From Polyangiaceae bacterium (lineage in GTDB: Bacteria > Myxococcota_A > Polyangia > Polyangiales > Polyangiaceae): a DNA stretch of 64,000 bases. This document shows positions 36,679 through 44,598 of the stretch, in pieces. Location: positions 62,001 through 126,000 of the forward strand of contig JALHPN010000001.1 of NCBI GenBank assembly GCA_022842465.1. The letters are read 5' to 3'. Numbering within the stretch: position 1 is the stretch's first letter; each line of letters opens with the position of its first letter. The position numbers and the translations under genes are program-made. A model generated the notes under the pieces. It was not told the origin of the DNA, ran no database searches, and saw only the letters and a program-made list of their open reading frames with translations.

Positions 36679-36784
36679 GAAGAATCTCCTTGATGGTGAC
36701 GGCGCTGGAGCGCCGACGAGAGAGACCATGCGGCGCCCGCGGCGCAGCGACGAGTTTCGGCGCGAAACCCGAGCGATGCGGAAG

Positions 36785-36834
36785 ACGCAATAGTGGCGAA
36801 ATAGACATAGTTACTTGCAGATAATCGCGTCACA
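36785..36834 (+). promoter_or_regulatory. AT-rich promoter-like region before the regulator gene
   Basis: This stretch is clearly poorer in GC than its surroundings (for example ATAGACATAGTTACTTGC) and ends in AATCGCGTCA next to the regulator's ATG. It lies between divergent genes and is the probable promoter, with a possible autoregulatory site. No exact -35 or -10 boxes are claimed. Confidence 0.4.
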
Positions 36835-38718
36835 ATGGAGGGCATGGCGCGCGCGCGGACGAACCGAGCCGTCGTGGGCGCGACACCCCTCGCCAGCGCT
36901 TTCTTCTCGGGTCGGTACGCCGAGGTCGTAGGTGCGACCTTCGAGGTCGGAGGCGGGGATGACGTCGACGCAGCCTTCGTCGTCGGAGCGCTCGCCTTCC
37001 TTGGGCGCGTCGAGGACGCAGAGACGTGCTTCGACACGTACCGCAAGCGCGCGGCCCCCGCGGACGCGCGCACGCTCGCCGCGTCGCGCTTCTTCCTCGG
37101 CGTCGCCTACGCGCGCGCGGGGGCCTTCGAGCGTGCGCACGCGCTGCTCGTGCAGGGGGCTCTCGCGCGCGTACGCACGCGAGACGCGTGGGCGGCGGCC
37201 TTCGCGCTCCAGGGGCTCGCGGTCCATCGCTACTTCACGGGTCGCTATCGGACCGCGGCGCGCCACGCGCAGCGCGCATCGCGCGCCGCCCACGAGGCGC
37301 GCGTCGCATACGTGCAGATGATCGCCACCGATCTGCGCGGTCACGCGCTCGTGCAGCTGGGGCTCCTCAGCGCAGGCCTCGCGGTCCTCGAGCGCGCGAG
37401 TCTTCACGCCGAGCGAATGGGACTCGGGATGAACGCCTTCGCCATCACGTGTTCCATGGCGACATACTCGGCGCGCTTCCTCGCTCGCCCCGCGGCGCTC
37501 GAGCGGCTCCGTGAGCTCCTGCGCCTCACGGCGCACGACTCGTACACGCGCCGCGCCCTTCTGACCGAGGAAGCGATCGTGCTCGCGTTTCGCGGCCAGA
37601 GAACCGAAGCGGAACGCTCTCTGGCGTTGGCGGACGACGACGCGCTTCGTCAGGACGCAAGACGGGCGAAGGTCGCGAGCCTCCTCGCACGGCTCTGGGT
37701 GGCGCGCTTCTCGAGTCCGGCGGTGGACTGCGACGCGCTGCTCGCGCGGGCGCGAGCCGTGGCGGACGACGAGGACGTGGCCTACCAGGCCGAGCTCCTC
37801 GGCTTCGAGGCATTCATCGCGCGCGCGACGGCGGACGAGCCGCGTCGTCTCCGTGCGCTGGACGACCTCCGCGCGCTCGCCCAGAAGCGCGAGCACCATC
37901 GCGCCCGCGCGGCGCTCGAGCAGTTCGACGACGCCCCGGCGCTCGTGCGCGCGATGCCGGAGGACGAAATCACGCCGCTGCTCCGGGCGGCGGTGACGCG
38001 GGATACGCGCCTTCTACCGAAGATCCTCGAGCTCGGGGCCAACGGCCTCGTCCCGGAGCTGCTCGGGCTCGCGCCATCGCGTCGAGTGCTCCTCCTCGCC
38101 GCCGAGAACGCGCTCGTCGTCGAAGACGCCGGCGACGTGTTCGTGAAGCCGAACCCGCCACGCTGGTCTCAGGCGCTGCTTCGCCTGCTCGCCCGAGGGG
38201 CCGCGTCGAAAGAGCAGATCGTCGCGGCGCTCTGGGGGCTGCGCGTCTACCGTCCCGAGCGGCACGACGCCCTGGTCCGCACCACGATCCACCGGCTGCG
38301 AGCCCTCCTCGCGCCGCGAGGGAACTGGATCGCCGTCACCGAGCTCGGGTACGGCGCGACGGTTCCGGTCCTCGCGTTCGGGGCGGCGGAGACCTCGCTG
38401 TCGAGCTTCGAGATCGCGATGGACGCTCCGTTCCTCGACGAGGTCGTGCCTCGCGGAGCTCGCGGCCTGCGCGCGGGTCCGCCGGCCCATTCGCCGACCT
38501 TGCCTGCGCGTGACCAGGCGAGCACCCTCGCGAGCTCGCCCGAAGCGAGGGTGCTGGAGCACCTGGCTCGTTCGGAGCCGCGTTCGGTGACGGAGCTCGC
38601 GCGACGTCTCGGACTGTCGTCGAGCACCGTCCTGCGGGCGCTCCGCCGGCTCCTCCGCGCAAAGCGCGTGGCCCGTGCGGGGCACGCGCGCGCGACGCGC
38701 TACCGCGCGCTCGACTGA
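36835..38718 (+). CDS. Transcriptional regulator with TPR-like region and two winged helices
   Basis: Residues 20-390 are Ala/Arg-rich helix pairs in the TPR/SARP style (FLGVAYARAGAFERAHALLVQG, ALQGLAVHRYFTGRYRTAARH). A middle winged-helix-like segment near 435-505 (RWSQALLRLLARGAASKEQI, then TTIHRLRALLAPRGNWIAV) resembles the OmpR-type DNA-binding fold. The C-terminus (about 570-627) is a second HTH of MarR/IclR type, EARVLEHLARSEPRSVTELA followed by RRLGLSSSTVLRALRRLL. Neither is certain to bind DNA, but the arrangement is that of a repeat-containing activator. It lies in an AT-rich divergent gap. A 10-base element, AATCGCGTCA, ends three bases before the ATG and recurs upstream of the gene at 38759. 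ATG at 36844 is an alternative start. Confidence 0.78.
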   Translation: MEGMARARTNRAVVGATPLASAFFSGRYAEVVGATFEVGGGDDVDAAFVVGALAFLGRVEDAETCFDTYRKRAAPADARTLAASRFFLGVAYARAGAFERAHALLVQGALARVRTRDAWAAAFALQGLAVHRYFTGRYRTAARHAQRASRAAHEARVAYVQMIATDLRGHALVQLGLLSAGLAVLERASLHAERMGLGMNAFAITCSMATYSARFLARPAALERLRELLRLTAHDSYTRRALLTEEAIVLAFRGQRTEAERSLALADDDALRQDARRAKVASLLARLWVARFSSPAVDCDALLARARAVADDEDVAYQAELLGFEAFIARATADEPRRLRALDDLRALAQKREHHRARAALEQFDDAPALVRAMPEDEITPLLRAAVTRDTRLLPKILELGANGLVPELLGLAPSRRVLLLAAENALVVEDAGDVFVKPNPPRWSQALLRLLARGAASKEQIVAALWGLRVYRPERHDALVRTTIHRLRALLAPRGNWIAVTELGYGATVPVLAFGAAETSLSSFEIAMDAPFLDEVVPRGARGLRAGPPAHSPTLPARDQASTLASSPEARVLEHLARSEPRSVTELARRLGLSSSTVLRALRRLLRAKRVARAGHARATRYRALD

Positions 38719-38758
38719 CGCGCGAGGCCGTCCGCGCCGCGTGACGCCGCAGCGTCGG

Positions 38759-39916
38759 TCATTCGAACTGGTGCTCGGTCGCCTCGGTCAGCTCGAGCGC
38801 GGAATCGGACTTCTCGAGCACGAACCGGCAGTGGTCCGTCGTGCAGTCGAAAGTGTGCCCCGCGCCGCCGAAGGTGAAGCTCTTCTGACCCGTGAAGGTG
38901 AAGAAGTCGTCGAGCTGCGTCTTCAGCTGCGCGCTTCGCGAGCGATTGAGCTCGACGACGTACTGGCTCGGGGTCTCACCAAAGCGGTCGAAGTCGCCGA
39001 CGCGATGGATGTTGCCCGAGGACTTGATGCTCAGAAAGAGTCCCGTCTTGTAGCGATTGCAGTATTGGATGCCGTTTCTGCAGTCCGTGCCGACGAAGGA
39101 CCCGAACGGGGCGAGGTGGGCGTTGGGCCCCTGCGCCGCCTGGAACGCAACGAAGGGGTTGCCGGGGATGGCGGGCGGCGGAGCGTCCGCGCTGAAGCTC
39201 CGCTTCCACTCCCAGTAGAGGGAGAACGGCTTGTCGCTCCACACGGCGCCGGGGAGTGCCGGCAGTCGCGTCGCGACGCCGCTCTCGCAGTAGCGAACGG
39301 TCGCGGCCATGGGCGACTGGGCGAGGACGTCGGCGAGAGCCCCCACCTTCTCGCGAAAGAGCTCTCGTCGGTACGTTCGGACGTCGTCCGTGTCCCTCCA
39401 GGTGAACGGGCCGTAGTTGTGGGTCGAGTAGGTCTGCTGCGCGCCGTGCGTGCAGCCGATGATGGTCTGCTTCGGGGTGTCGAGCGTCAGCCACAGCCGG
39501 AGCACCCCTCCGGCCTCCGCGGTCGACCTCGAGGTGCTCGTGACGGCGCGGATGCGGTGGTAGCCGGCCTCGAGGCGCGTCTCGCTGGGGTCGAGGTACA
39601 GCCAGCAGGAGGTGTCCTCCCAGGGACCCGCGGGCGGGCGGATGGAGGACGCGTGCAGCTCGTAGCCGAGCCCGAGCCCTACACCGTGGAAAGCGCCTTG
39701 CGCCGGGTTCACGACGTAGTCTTGCGGGACCCAGATCTGGTCGTCGACTTGCGGCATGATGACCGTCGTCGGGGCCGCGACGACGGGACACGGCGGGGTC
39801 GACGTCAGCTCGTGCGTCGAGGTCGCGGCGTCGTCCGCATCCTCGACCGCGCACGAGGTCGCGGCGAGCAAGAGTCCAGAGCCGAGCGCTCGAAGTCCCA
39901 GACGACGAAGAACCAT
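38759..39916 (-). CDS. Predicted lipoprotein of unknown function
   Basis: The 385-residue protein starts with a signal and lipobox AATSC (Cys22). The mature part is rich in aromatic residues and strands (QIWVPQDYVVNP, GYELHASSIRPP, LRLWLTLDTPKQTI) and has several cysteine pairs, which suggests a disulfide-stabilised extracellular beta domain. I do not recognise the family. The start at ATG 39916 is fixed by GGAGG five bases upstream; ATG at 39928 lies inside that site. Third-position GC looks a little lower than in neighbouring genes. The upstream gap holds a 10-base inverted repeat (40064-40117). It is convergent with the regulator gene, 40 bases between stops. Confidence 0.75.
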   Translation of the reverse strand: MVLRRLGLRALGSGLLLAATSCAVEDADDAATSTHELTSTPPCPVVAAPTTVIMPQVDDQIWVPQDYVVNPAQGAFHGVGLGLGYELHASSIRPPAGPWEDTSCWLYLDPSETRLEAGYHRIRAVTSTSRSTAEAGGVLRLWLTLDTPKQTIIGCTHGAQQTYSTHNYGPFTWRDTDDVRTYRRELFREKVGALADVLAQSPMAATVRYCESGVATRLPALPGAVWSDKPFSLYWEWKRSFSADAPPPAIPGNPFVAFQAAQGPNAHLAPFGSFVGTDCRNGIQYCNRYKTGLFLSIKSSGNIHRVGDFDRFGETPSQYVVELNRSRSAQLKTQLDDFFTFTGQKSFTFGGAGHTFDCTTDHCRFVLEKSDSALELTEATEHQFE

Positions 39917-40063
39917 TTCAGCCTCCATGGAATCGTTCGGCCGTTCCCGGCCCTTGCGGGACGTCGGCGCAGCCGCTCCGGCGGGCTGCCGGCGCGGAGC
40001 CCCTCCTTCGCGCACGGCGCGGGCGCAGGCGAGTATCCGGACGTGACAAGCGAGTGCATGAAA

Positions 40064-40117
40064 CATGACGCGATTGTCATTATGTTGTAAACATATCGAC
40101 ACTTTAGTCGCGTCATG
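40064..40117. promoter_or_regulatory. 10-base inverted repeat in a divergent promoter region
   Basis: CATGACGCGA (40064-40073) and its exact reverse complement TCGCGTCATG (40108-40117) flank a 34-base AT-rich stretch between two divergent lipoprotein genes. The left arm extended by TT contains AATCGCGTCA in reverse, which also ends at 36832, three bases before the regulator start codon at 36835. It is a candidate operator; no factor is known. Confidence 0.45.
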
Positions 40118-40172
40118 CTGGCCGGTCTTGCCGCGGCCAGCGCCCCTGGAGCGCTGCGCGAGGGGGGCTACG

Positions 40173-41006
40173 ATGCCGCCGATGCGCGTCACGTCTCCGG
40201 TCGTCCTCGCCCTCTCGGGACTGACTTGCCTCGTCCTCGCGTCGTCCGTGCCGGCGTGCGGCTCGGGCGATCCCGGGGCGGGGAGCGTGGGCACGGCCGA
40301 CGGCGGGGGCGCGTCGTCGTCTTCGTCGTCTTCGTCATCCGCGTCGAGCGCGTCGTCCTCGAGCGGGGACGCCGCGCCAGAGGCGCCGTTCTGCGCGTCG
40401 CTCGGCGTGACCGTGACCTTCTGCGAGGACTTCGACGACGGGATGCTCCCGACGATCGGAGACGTTCAGGTCGACCCCGGCGGGGCGGTCGCGCTCGCCG
40501 ACGGCGTCTCGCGCTCGAGGCCGACGAGCGCCCGCATCACGTCTGCGCCGGCGCAGGGCGGCTTCACCAACGCCCTCCTCCGCGTGCCGGCCGACGGTCC
40601 CGCCTCGCCGGCGCGCTTCACGACCGGGTTCGCCTATCGTGCCGAGGCCGCGACGCCGGCAGGGACCTTCGTCGTGCTCCGCGTCTTTCTCTCGGCGACC
40701 CACCAGCTCACGCTCGAGCTCGCGTCGGCCGACGGCCCCGTCCTCCGCGAGATCGACGCGGGAGGCGTCGACGAGACGACCCCGCTCCCCGCTTCGATGA
40801 TGCCGCTCGCAGGTGCGTGGACGCGCTTCGAGCTCGACGTCGACCTCACCGCGAAGGCGCTGGTCCTGAAAGCCGGCGCCGCGTCCGTGAACGCGACGCT
40901 CGGCGGCACGACGACCGGCCTCTACGCCGCGAGCTTCGGCCTCACGACCGACGCGGCCGCGAGCGTCGTCACCCACTACGACGACCTCGCGATCGCTTTG
41001 CGCTGA
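40173..41006 (+). CDS. Predicted lipoprotein with Ser-rich linker
   Basis: The 277-residue protein has a signal with lipobox VPAC (Cys30), followed by a linker of about 25 serines and alanines near residues 47-65. A Ser-rich stretch is common in myxobacterial surface lipoproteins. The C-terminal 200 residues are strand-rich (TSARITSAPAQGGFTNALLR, GTFVVLRVFLSATHQLTLEL) and look like a jelly-roll or concanavalin-like domain, which would fit a carbohydrate- or surface-binding role; this is inference. The ATG at 40173 (MPPMRV) precedes the signal; ATG at 40182 is also possible. It is divergent from the lipoprotein gene at 38759. Confidence 0.68.
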   Translation: MPPMRVTSPVVLALSGLTCLVLASSVPACGSGDPGAGSVGTADGGGASSSSSSSSSASSASSSSGDAAPEAPFCASLGVTVTFCEDFDDGMLPTIGDVQVDPGGAVALADGVSRSRPTSARITSAPAQGGFTNALLRVPADGPASPARFTTGFAYRAEAATPAGTFVVLRVFLSATHQLTLELASADGPVLREIDAGGVDETTPLPASMMPLAGAWTRFELDVDLTAKALVLKAGAASVNATLGGTTTGLYAASFGLTTDAAASVVTHYDDLAIALR

Positions 41007-41038
41007 CGGCTGTCCGGCGAGCGTCCGAGATCGGAGGC

Positions 41039-41059
41039 CCGCGCGACCGCTGCGCGCGG
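41039..41059. terminator. Hairpin between convergent lipoprotein genes
   Basis: CCGCGCG pairs with CGCGCGG around a seven-base loop in the 55-base gap between the convergent stops at 41006 and 41062. It is a candidate bidirectional terminator without T-run. Confidence 0.35.
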
Positions 41060-41061
41060 CG

Positions 41062-43131
41062 TCAGGGCGTGCCGGCGGCCGCGAGCGCGAACATCATCAA
41101 CATCATCGAGGCGCTCCCCGCCGCGGCGCCACCGAGGTGCTCGCCGAGCGTCTTCCAGCCGTCGCGCGGTCCACGGATCTCGAACGCGAGGACCCCGCCG
41201 CTGCCCTTCGGCTCCGCCACGACGACGTAGGGGAGGAGGGTCTTCGGCTCCGTGAGGTGGTGCTCGATCTCGGCGAGCGTCGAGGCGTCGAACGCCGGCT
41301 TCCCACTCGTCGTCGGCCCCATCATCGCCATCTTCGCGCTCACGCGGTGGAGCGCGAAGGCGCCGACGAGAGTGCTGAGATGTCCCGCCGCCAGCAGGCC
41401 AGGCCTCTCGAAGAGGGGATCCTTCGCGGCGCCCGACGGCGGCTTCTCGGCGAGCGCGGCCTTCGCGTGCTCCGCGCATGCCGCGTCCTCGAAGCACGTG
41501 ACGAACCACGTCGCGCTGCGGTCGCCTGCGCCGGCCGTGGGGACGAAGAAGCTCGTCTCCACCGTCTTCGTCGTCTTCTTCGGATCGCCGAGGACGGGCT
41601 CCGTGCTCGTCTCGTCGAGCGCGAAGGAGCCCTTCGGGAGACCGAGCTTCGGGGGCACGGCGCGGACGGCGTAGGTCGTCTTCTTCTCGGTGGGGCTCAC
41701 GACGCCGCTCTTCGCCTTGGCCTTCTCCTTCTCGTTCTTCGTGGTCGACCACGTGCGAACGAGGGCCTCGACCGAGGCGACATCGGCGCCGATACGCGCC
41801 GTCTCGTAGCCCTCGAGGGCGCGGCCGAGCGCGGCGGCGGCCTTCTTCGGATCCTTCGACGCACGGACGCCGCTCAGCGCGGCGCGTGCGCGCGGGACGT
41901 CGATCCCGTAGCCGGCCTCGAACGGTCGCTCGAAGAGGCGCTCGACCGTGGCCGTCCTCGACGCGAGCCGCGCGCGGTCCGCGCTCTCCGCTTCGTCGAG
42001 GACGCTCGTCCAGACCCACCGCGCCGCGCCGGAGATCGGTCCGCCGCCCGGGAGGAACACGGACCCGCTCGCGTCCTCCGCGATGCGGTAGAACGCGTCC
42101 GTCGGCGTCACGCCGCTCGTCTTCTCGAAGAGGCCGCGCGTGATCGCCGCGTCTCGCCGCGCGAAGCGGATCCCGGACGCGAACGTGAGGTCGCCTTCGT
42201 CCTTCGCGAGCTCGAGCGTCATCGCCGACACGTCGCGGAGCATCGCGTACATCGCGGCCTCGGACGCTTCCTTCAGGGCGCTCGGCGTCGCGCCGCTCGC
42301 GGCGACCTTGGCCTTCTGCTTCGCCTCGAGCTGCTCGATGAACGGGAGGAGCGGCGCGGCGTAGCTCACGAGGCGAGCGATCTCGGAGCCCTTTCCGCCC
42401 GCGCGAGCCCGCTCCTCGTCGGGGGGCTTCGGCCCCGTTCGCAGCCACGGCCCCGCGCTCGCGACGCCGGCGGCGGTCCCACACACGGCGTACTCCGGAC
42501 CGGACTTCACGCCGCCGAAGTCGCAGACGAGCTCGTCGTCCTCGTCCTTCTCCCTCGTCTCCGCCGGCGGGGGGCCGCCGCTGCTCCCGTCGTCGGTGTC
42601 CTCCTCGACCGCGTGGCGCGCCTTCTTCACGAGGTGGACGCGACCGCCTTCGGTCCGCGTGTCGTACTCCTTGCCGAGCAGCTCGAGGACGACCGCGACG
42701 TCCTTCACGCGGACGCGCGCGGCGACCTGGAAGTCGGGATCGTTCGACGTGTCCTCCGCGTCGTCCGTCGGTCGCTTCCGCTTCGCCTTCTTCTTCGCGC
42801 CGAGGACCGGCTTGTCGGCGGTGACGATCGCGTCCATCGGCTTCGTCAGGTCGATGACCGCCGCCCAGCGCGCCATGTCGCTGCCGCCCACCGCCGTGAG
42901 CATCGTCAGCGTCGCGCGCATGCCCGAGAGGTCGACGATCGCGTCGGGGTCCTCGACGTGGACCCACATCGCGAGGTCGTCCGGCCGCTTCGGGCGCTGC
43001 GCGGCCGCGGCGTCCTCGCGGTGCGCGGGGGCGATCGCGAGCGCGCTCCCGTCCGGCGTCCTCGCAGGAGGGCCGCCGCACGCGACGAGGAGCGCACCGA
43101 GGACGACGAGGAGAGGCGAGCCGGAGCGCAT
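41062..43131 (-). CDS. Large predicted lipoprotein of unknown function
   Basis: The 689-residue protein begins with a signal and lipobox LLVAC (Cys18). The mature part alternates globular helical stretches with charged low-complexity segments, for example KKKAKRKRP, REKDEDDE and KNEKEKAKAKSG. It contains strand-helix units such as MTLELAKDEGDLTFASGIRFARRD and AYVVVAEPKGSGGVLAFEIRGP. I recognise no family, and no catalytic motif is seen. It is probably anchored in the envelope. It lies 13 bases downstream of the cysteine-repeat lipoprotein gene on the same strand and may be co-transcribed with it. Confidence 0.72.
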   Translation of the reverse strand: MRSGSPLLVVLGALLVACGGPPARTPDGSALAIAPAHREDAAAAQRPKRPDDLAMWVHVEDPDAIVDLSGMRATLTMLTAVGGSDMARWAAVIDLTKPMDAIVTADKPVLGAKKKAKRKRPTDDAEDTSNDPDFQVAARVRVKDVAVVLELLGKEYDTRTEGGRVHLVKKARHAVEEDTDDGSSGGPPPAETREKDEDDELVCDFGGVKSGPEYAVCGTAAGVASAGPWLRTGPKPPDEERARAGGKGSEIARLVSYAAPLLPFIEQLEAKQKAKVAASGATPSALKEASEAAMYAMLRDVSAMTLELAKDEGDLTFASGIRFARRDAAITRGLFEKTSGVTPTDAFYRIAEDASGSVFLPGGGPISGAARWVWTSVLDEAESADRARLASRTATVERLFERPFEAGYGIDVPRARAALSGVRASKDPKKAAAALGRALEGYETARIGADVASVEALVRTWSTTKNEKEKAKAKSGVVSPTEKKTTYAVRAVPPKLGLPKGSFALDETSTEPVLGDPKKTTKTVETSFFVPTAGAGDRSATWFVTCFEDAACAEHAKAALAEKPPSGAAKDPLFERPGLLAAGHLSTLVGAFALHRVSAKMAMMGPTTSGKPAFDASTLAEIEHHLTEPKTLLPYVVVAEPKGSGGVLAFEIRGPRDGWKTLGEHLGGAAAGSASMMLMMFALAAAGTP

Positions 43132-43144
43132 CCGGCCGAGCGTA

Positions 43145-44422
43145 TCACTCTACGCAGGTGTCGCCGGAGACGCGCAGGCCAGGGTTGCACGTCCGGTCGT
43201 TGTAGGTCCCGCAGTAGGTCTGGCCGACCCCGCCGCACGCCCTGCACAGGTCGCCGACGAGCCGTGTGCCCGCGTTGCAGGTGCGCGTGTTGTAGGTTCC
43301 GCAGTAGGTCTGGCCGTCGTCGCCGCAGATCACGCACCTATCGCCGTTGAGGCGCGTGCCGGGGTTGCAGGTGCGCGTGTTGTAGGTCCCGCAGTAGGTC
43401 TGGCCGTCGTCGCCGCAGATCACGCACCTATCGCCGTTGAGGCGCGTGCCGGGGTTGCAGGTGCGCGTGTTGTAGGTCCCGCAGTAGGTCTGCCCGTCCG
43501 CACCGCAGGCGCGGCAGAGGTTGCCGTCTTCGCGATGGTTCGGCGCGCACTCGCCGTTCGGGCACTTCGCCTGGCCTTCGGCTCCGCACGTCGGCGCGGG
43601 CGCGGGCGCGATGTCGACCGGATCAGGGTCGGGGGGCGCGACGCCGGCTTCCTTCCGTAGCGTGCCGCCGCCGTACACGTACGACCCTGGCCCGGTGATC
43701 GTCACGGGCTGGCCCATGATCTGGAGGGTGACGGGGCCCGCCGCGGGCGCGAGCAGCGCGAGCTCCGTCGCGCCCCCCTGCACGCTGTGGGTCACGCGCA
43801 CCGGGAGGACGTTCACGTCCTCGTCCGGAATCGTGAAGTTCCAGCCGACCTTGTACGCGCCGCTCGGCGCTTCGTAGGAGCCCGACATCCAGAGCGCGCT
43901 GTCGTCCTCCGCGCGGAGCGAGATGCCCCACATCGTGAAGGGGCTCGCCCAGACGATCGGCTTCTCGGCGGTGGCCTCGGTCAGCGTGGTCACGGTGCGC
44001 TCGTCCTTCAGCGCGAACATGTCGCCGACCGAGGTGGTGCGCGGGAACATGAGGCGCGTGCGGACCTTCAGCGGAAGGTCGTCGTTGTGGAAGCGCCCCA
44101 GCAGCGCCTCCGTCGCGGCGACCGACCCGTGGAACGCGCGTCCCTTCGCCGTCGCCACCTCGACGAGGATCTCGTCGGGGACGAGGGGATAGTCCGCCGT
44201 CGCGGCGCGCTTGCAGGTGAGCGAGTGCGTCTGGAAGAAGGCGTCGGTCGTGCTCGTGTCCGGGACGACCCAGCAGCTCGCGAGGTCCACGGGCTTGATG
44301 GGCGAGACGGTGTTGATCTCCTGGTCGGCGAGCCCGACGTCGTCGCCGACGTCCGCCTCCGCGGTGCATCCGGCGACGACGAGACCCACGACGGCGAGGC
44401 GAAGGAGCGGGGCGAGACGCAT
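43145..44422 (-). CDS. Lipoprotein with C-terminal cysteine-rich tandem repeats
   Basis: The 425-residue protein starts with a signal and lipobox VVAGC (Cys19). Residues 25-250 form a strand-rich domain. From about residue 270 a cysteine-rich region begins with a degenerate copy (CGAEGQAKCPNGECAPN). Four 30-residue repeats follow with the pattern C-x2-CG-x2-GQTYCGTYN-x-RTC. The two middle repeats are almost identical at the DNA level (90-base period, one mismatch), so they duplicated recently. Each repeat has four cysteines and probably forms a small disulfide knot. The ATG at 44422 is preferred to the TTG at 44440. The family is unknown to me. Confidence 0.78.
   Translation of the reverse strand: MRLAPLLRLAVVGLVVAGCTAEADVGDDVGLADQEINTVSPIKPVDLASCWVVPDTSTTDAFFQTHSLTCKRAATADYPLVPDEILVEVATAKGRAFHGSVAATEALLGRFHNDDLPLKVRTRLMFPRTTSVGDMFALKDERTVTTLTEATAEKPIVWASPFTMWGISLRAEDDSALWMSGSYEAPSGAYKVGWNFTIPDEDVNVLPVRVTHSVQGGATELALLAPAAGPVTLQIMGQPVTITGPGSYVYGGGTLRKEAGVAPPDPDPVDIAPAPAPTCGAEGQAKCPNGECAPNHREDGNLCRACGADGQTYCGTYNTRTCNPGTRLNGDRCVICGDDGQTYCGTYNTRTCNPGTRLNGDRCVICGDDGQTYCGTYNTRTCNAGTRLVGDLCRACGGVGQTYCGTYNDRTCNPGLRVSGDTCVE
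43157..43516 (-). repeat. Four 90-base tandem repeats inside a cysteine-rich lipoprotein gene
   Basis: The repeats encode four 30-residue cysteine modules. The period is exactly 90 bases, so the frame is kept. The middle copies are nearly identical in DNA (one t/c difference over about 90 bases), while the outer copies differ more. This points to recent unequal exchange or slippage. Confidence 0.85.
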
Positions 44423-44470
44423 GAGGAGTGCGGTTTGCAACGGCCGCGCCCGCGGACTTCGTGAATCGAT

Positions 44471-44489
44471 CCGGGGGAGAACGCCCCGG
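44471..44489 (-). terminator. Hairpin downstream of the beta-helix lipoprotein gene
   Basis: CCGGGG pairs with CCCCGG across a seven-base loop, 110 bases after the stop of the gene at 44599 and upstream of the next minus-strand gene. It is a candidate terminator separating the two transcripts. Confidence 0.35.
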
Positions 44490-44598
44490 AGAGGCGCACC
44501 GCGATGCCTTCCCGATCCACCTCACCGGGCCATGAGCCCGGCCGCATCCACGGGCCGAACGGAAAAATCCGCCGCGCTTGCGTCTGGTTACGGGGCGG

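Noticed and set aside
40080-40110. A -35/-10 pair inside the AT-rich inverted repeat region
   Set aside because: Hexamers such as CATAAT can be picked, but no pair has a good spacing. Only the inverted repeat is kept.
43157-43516. CRISPR-like periodic repeats
   Set aside because: There are no spacers. The 90-base period is in frame and codes for cysteine modules.
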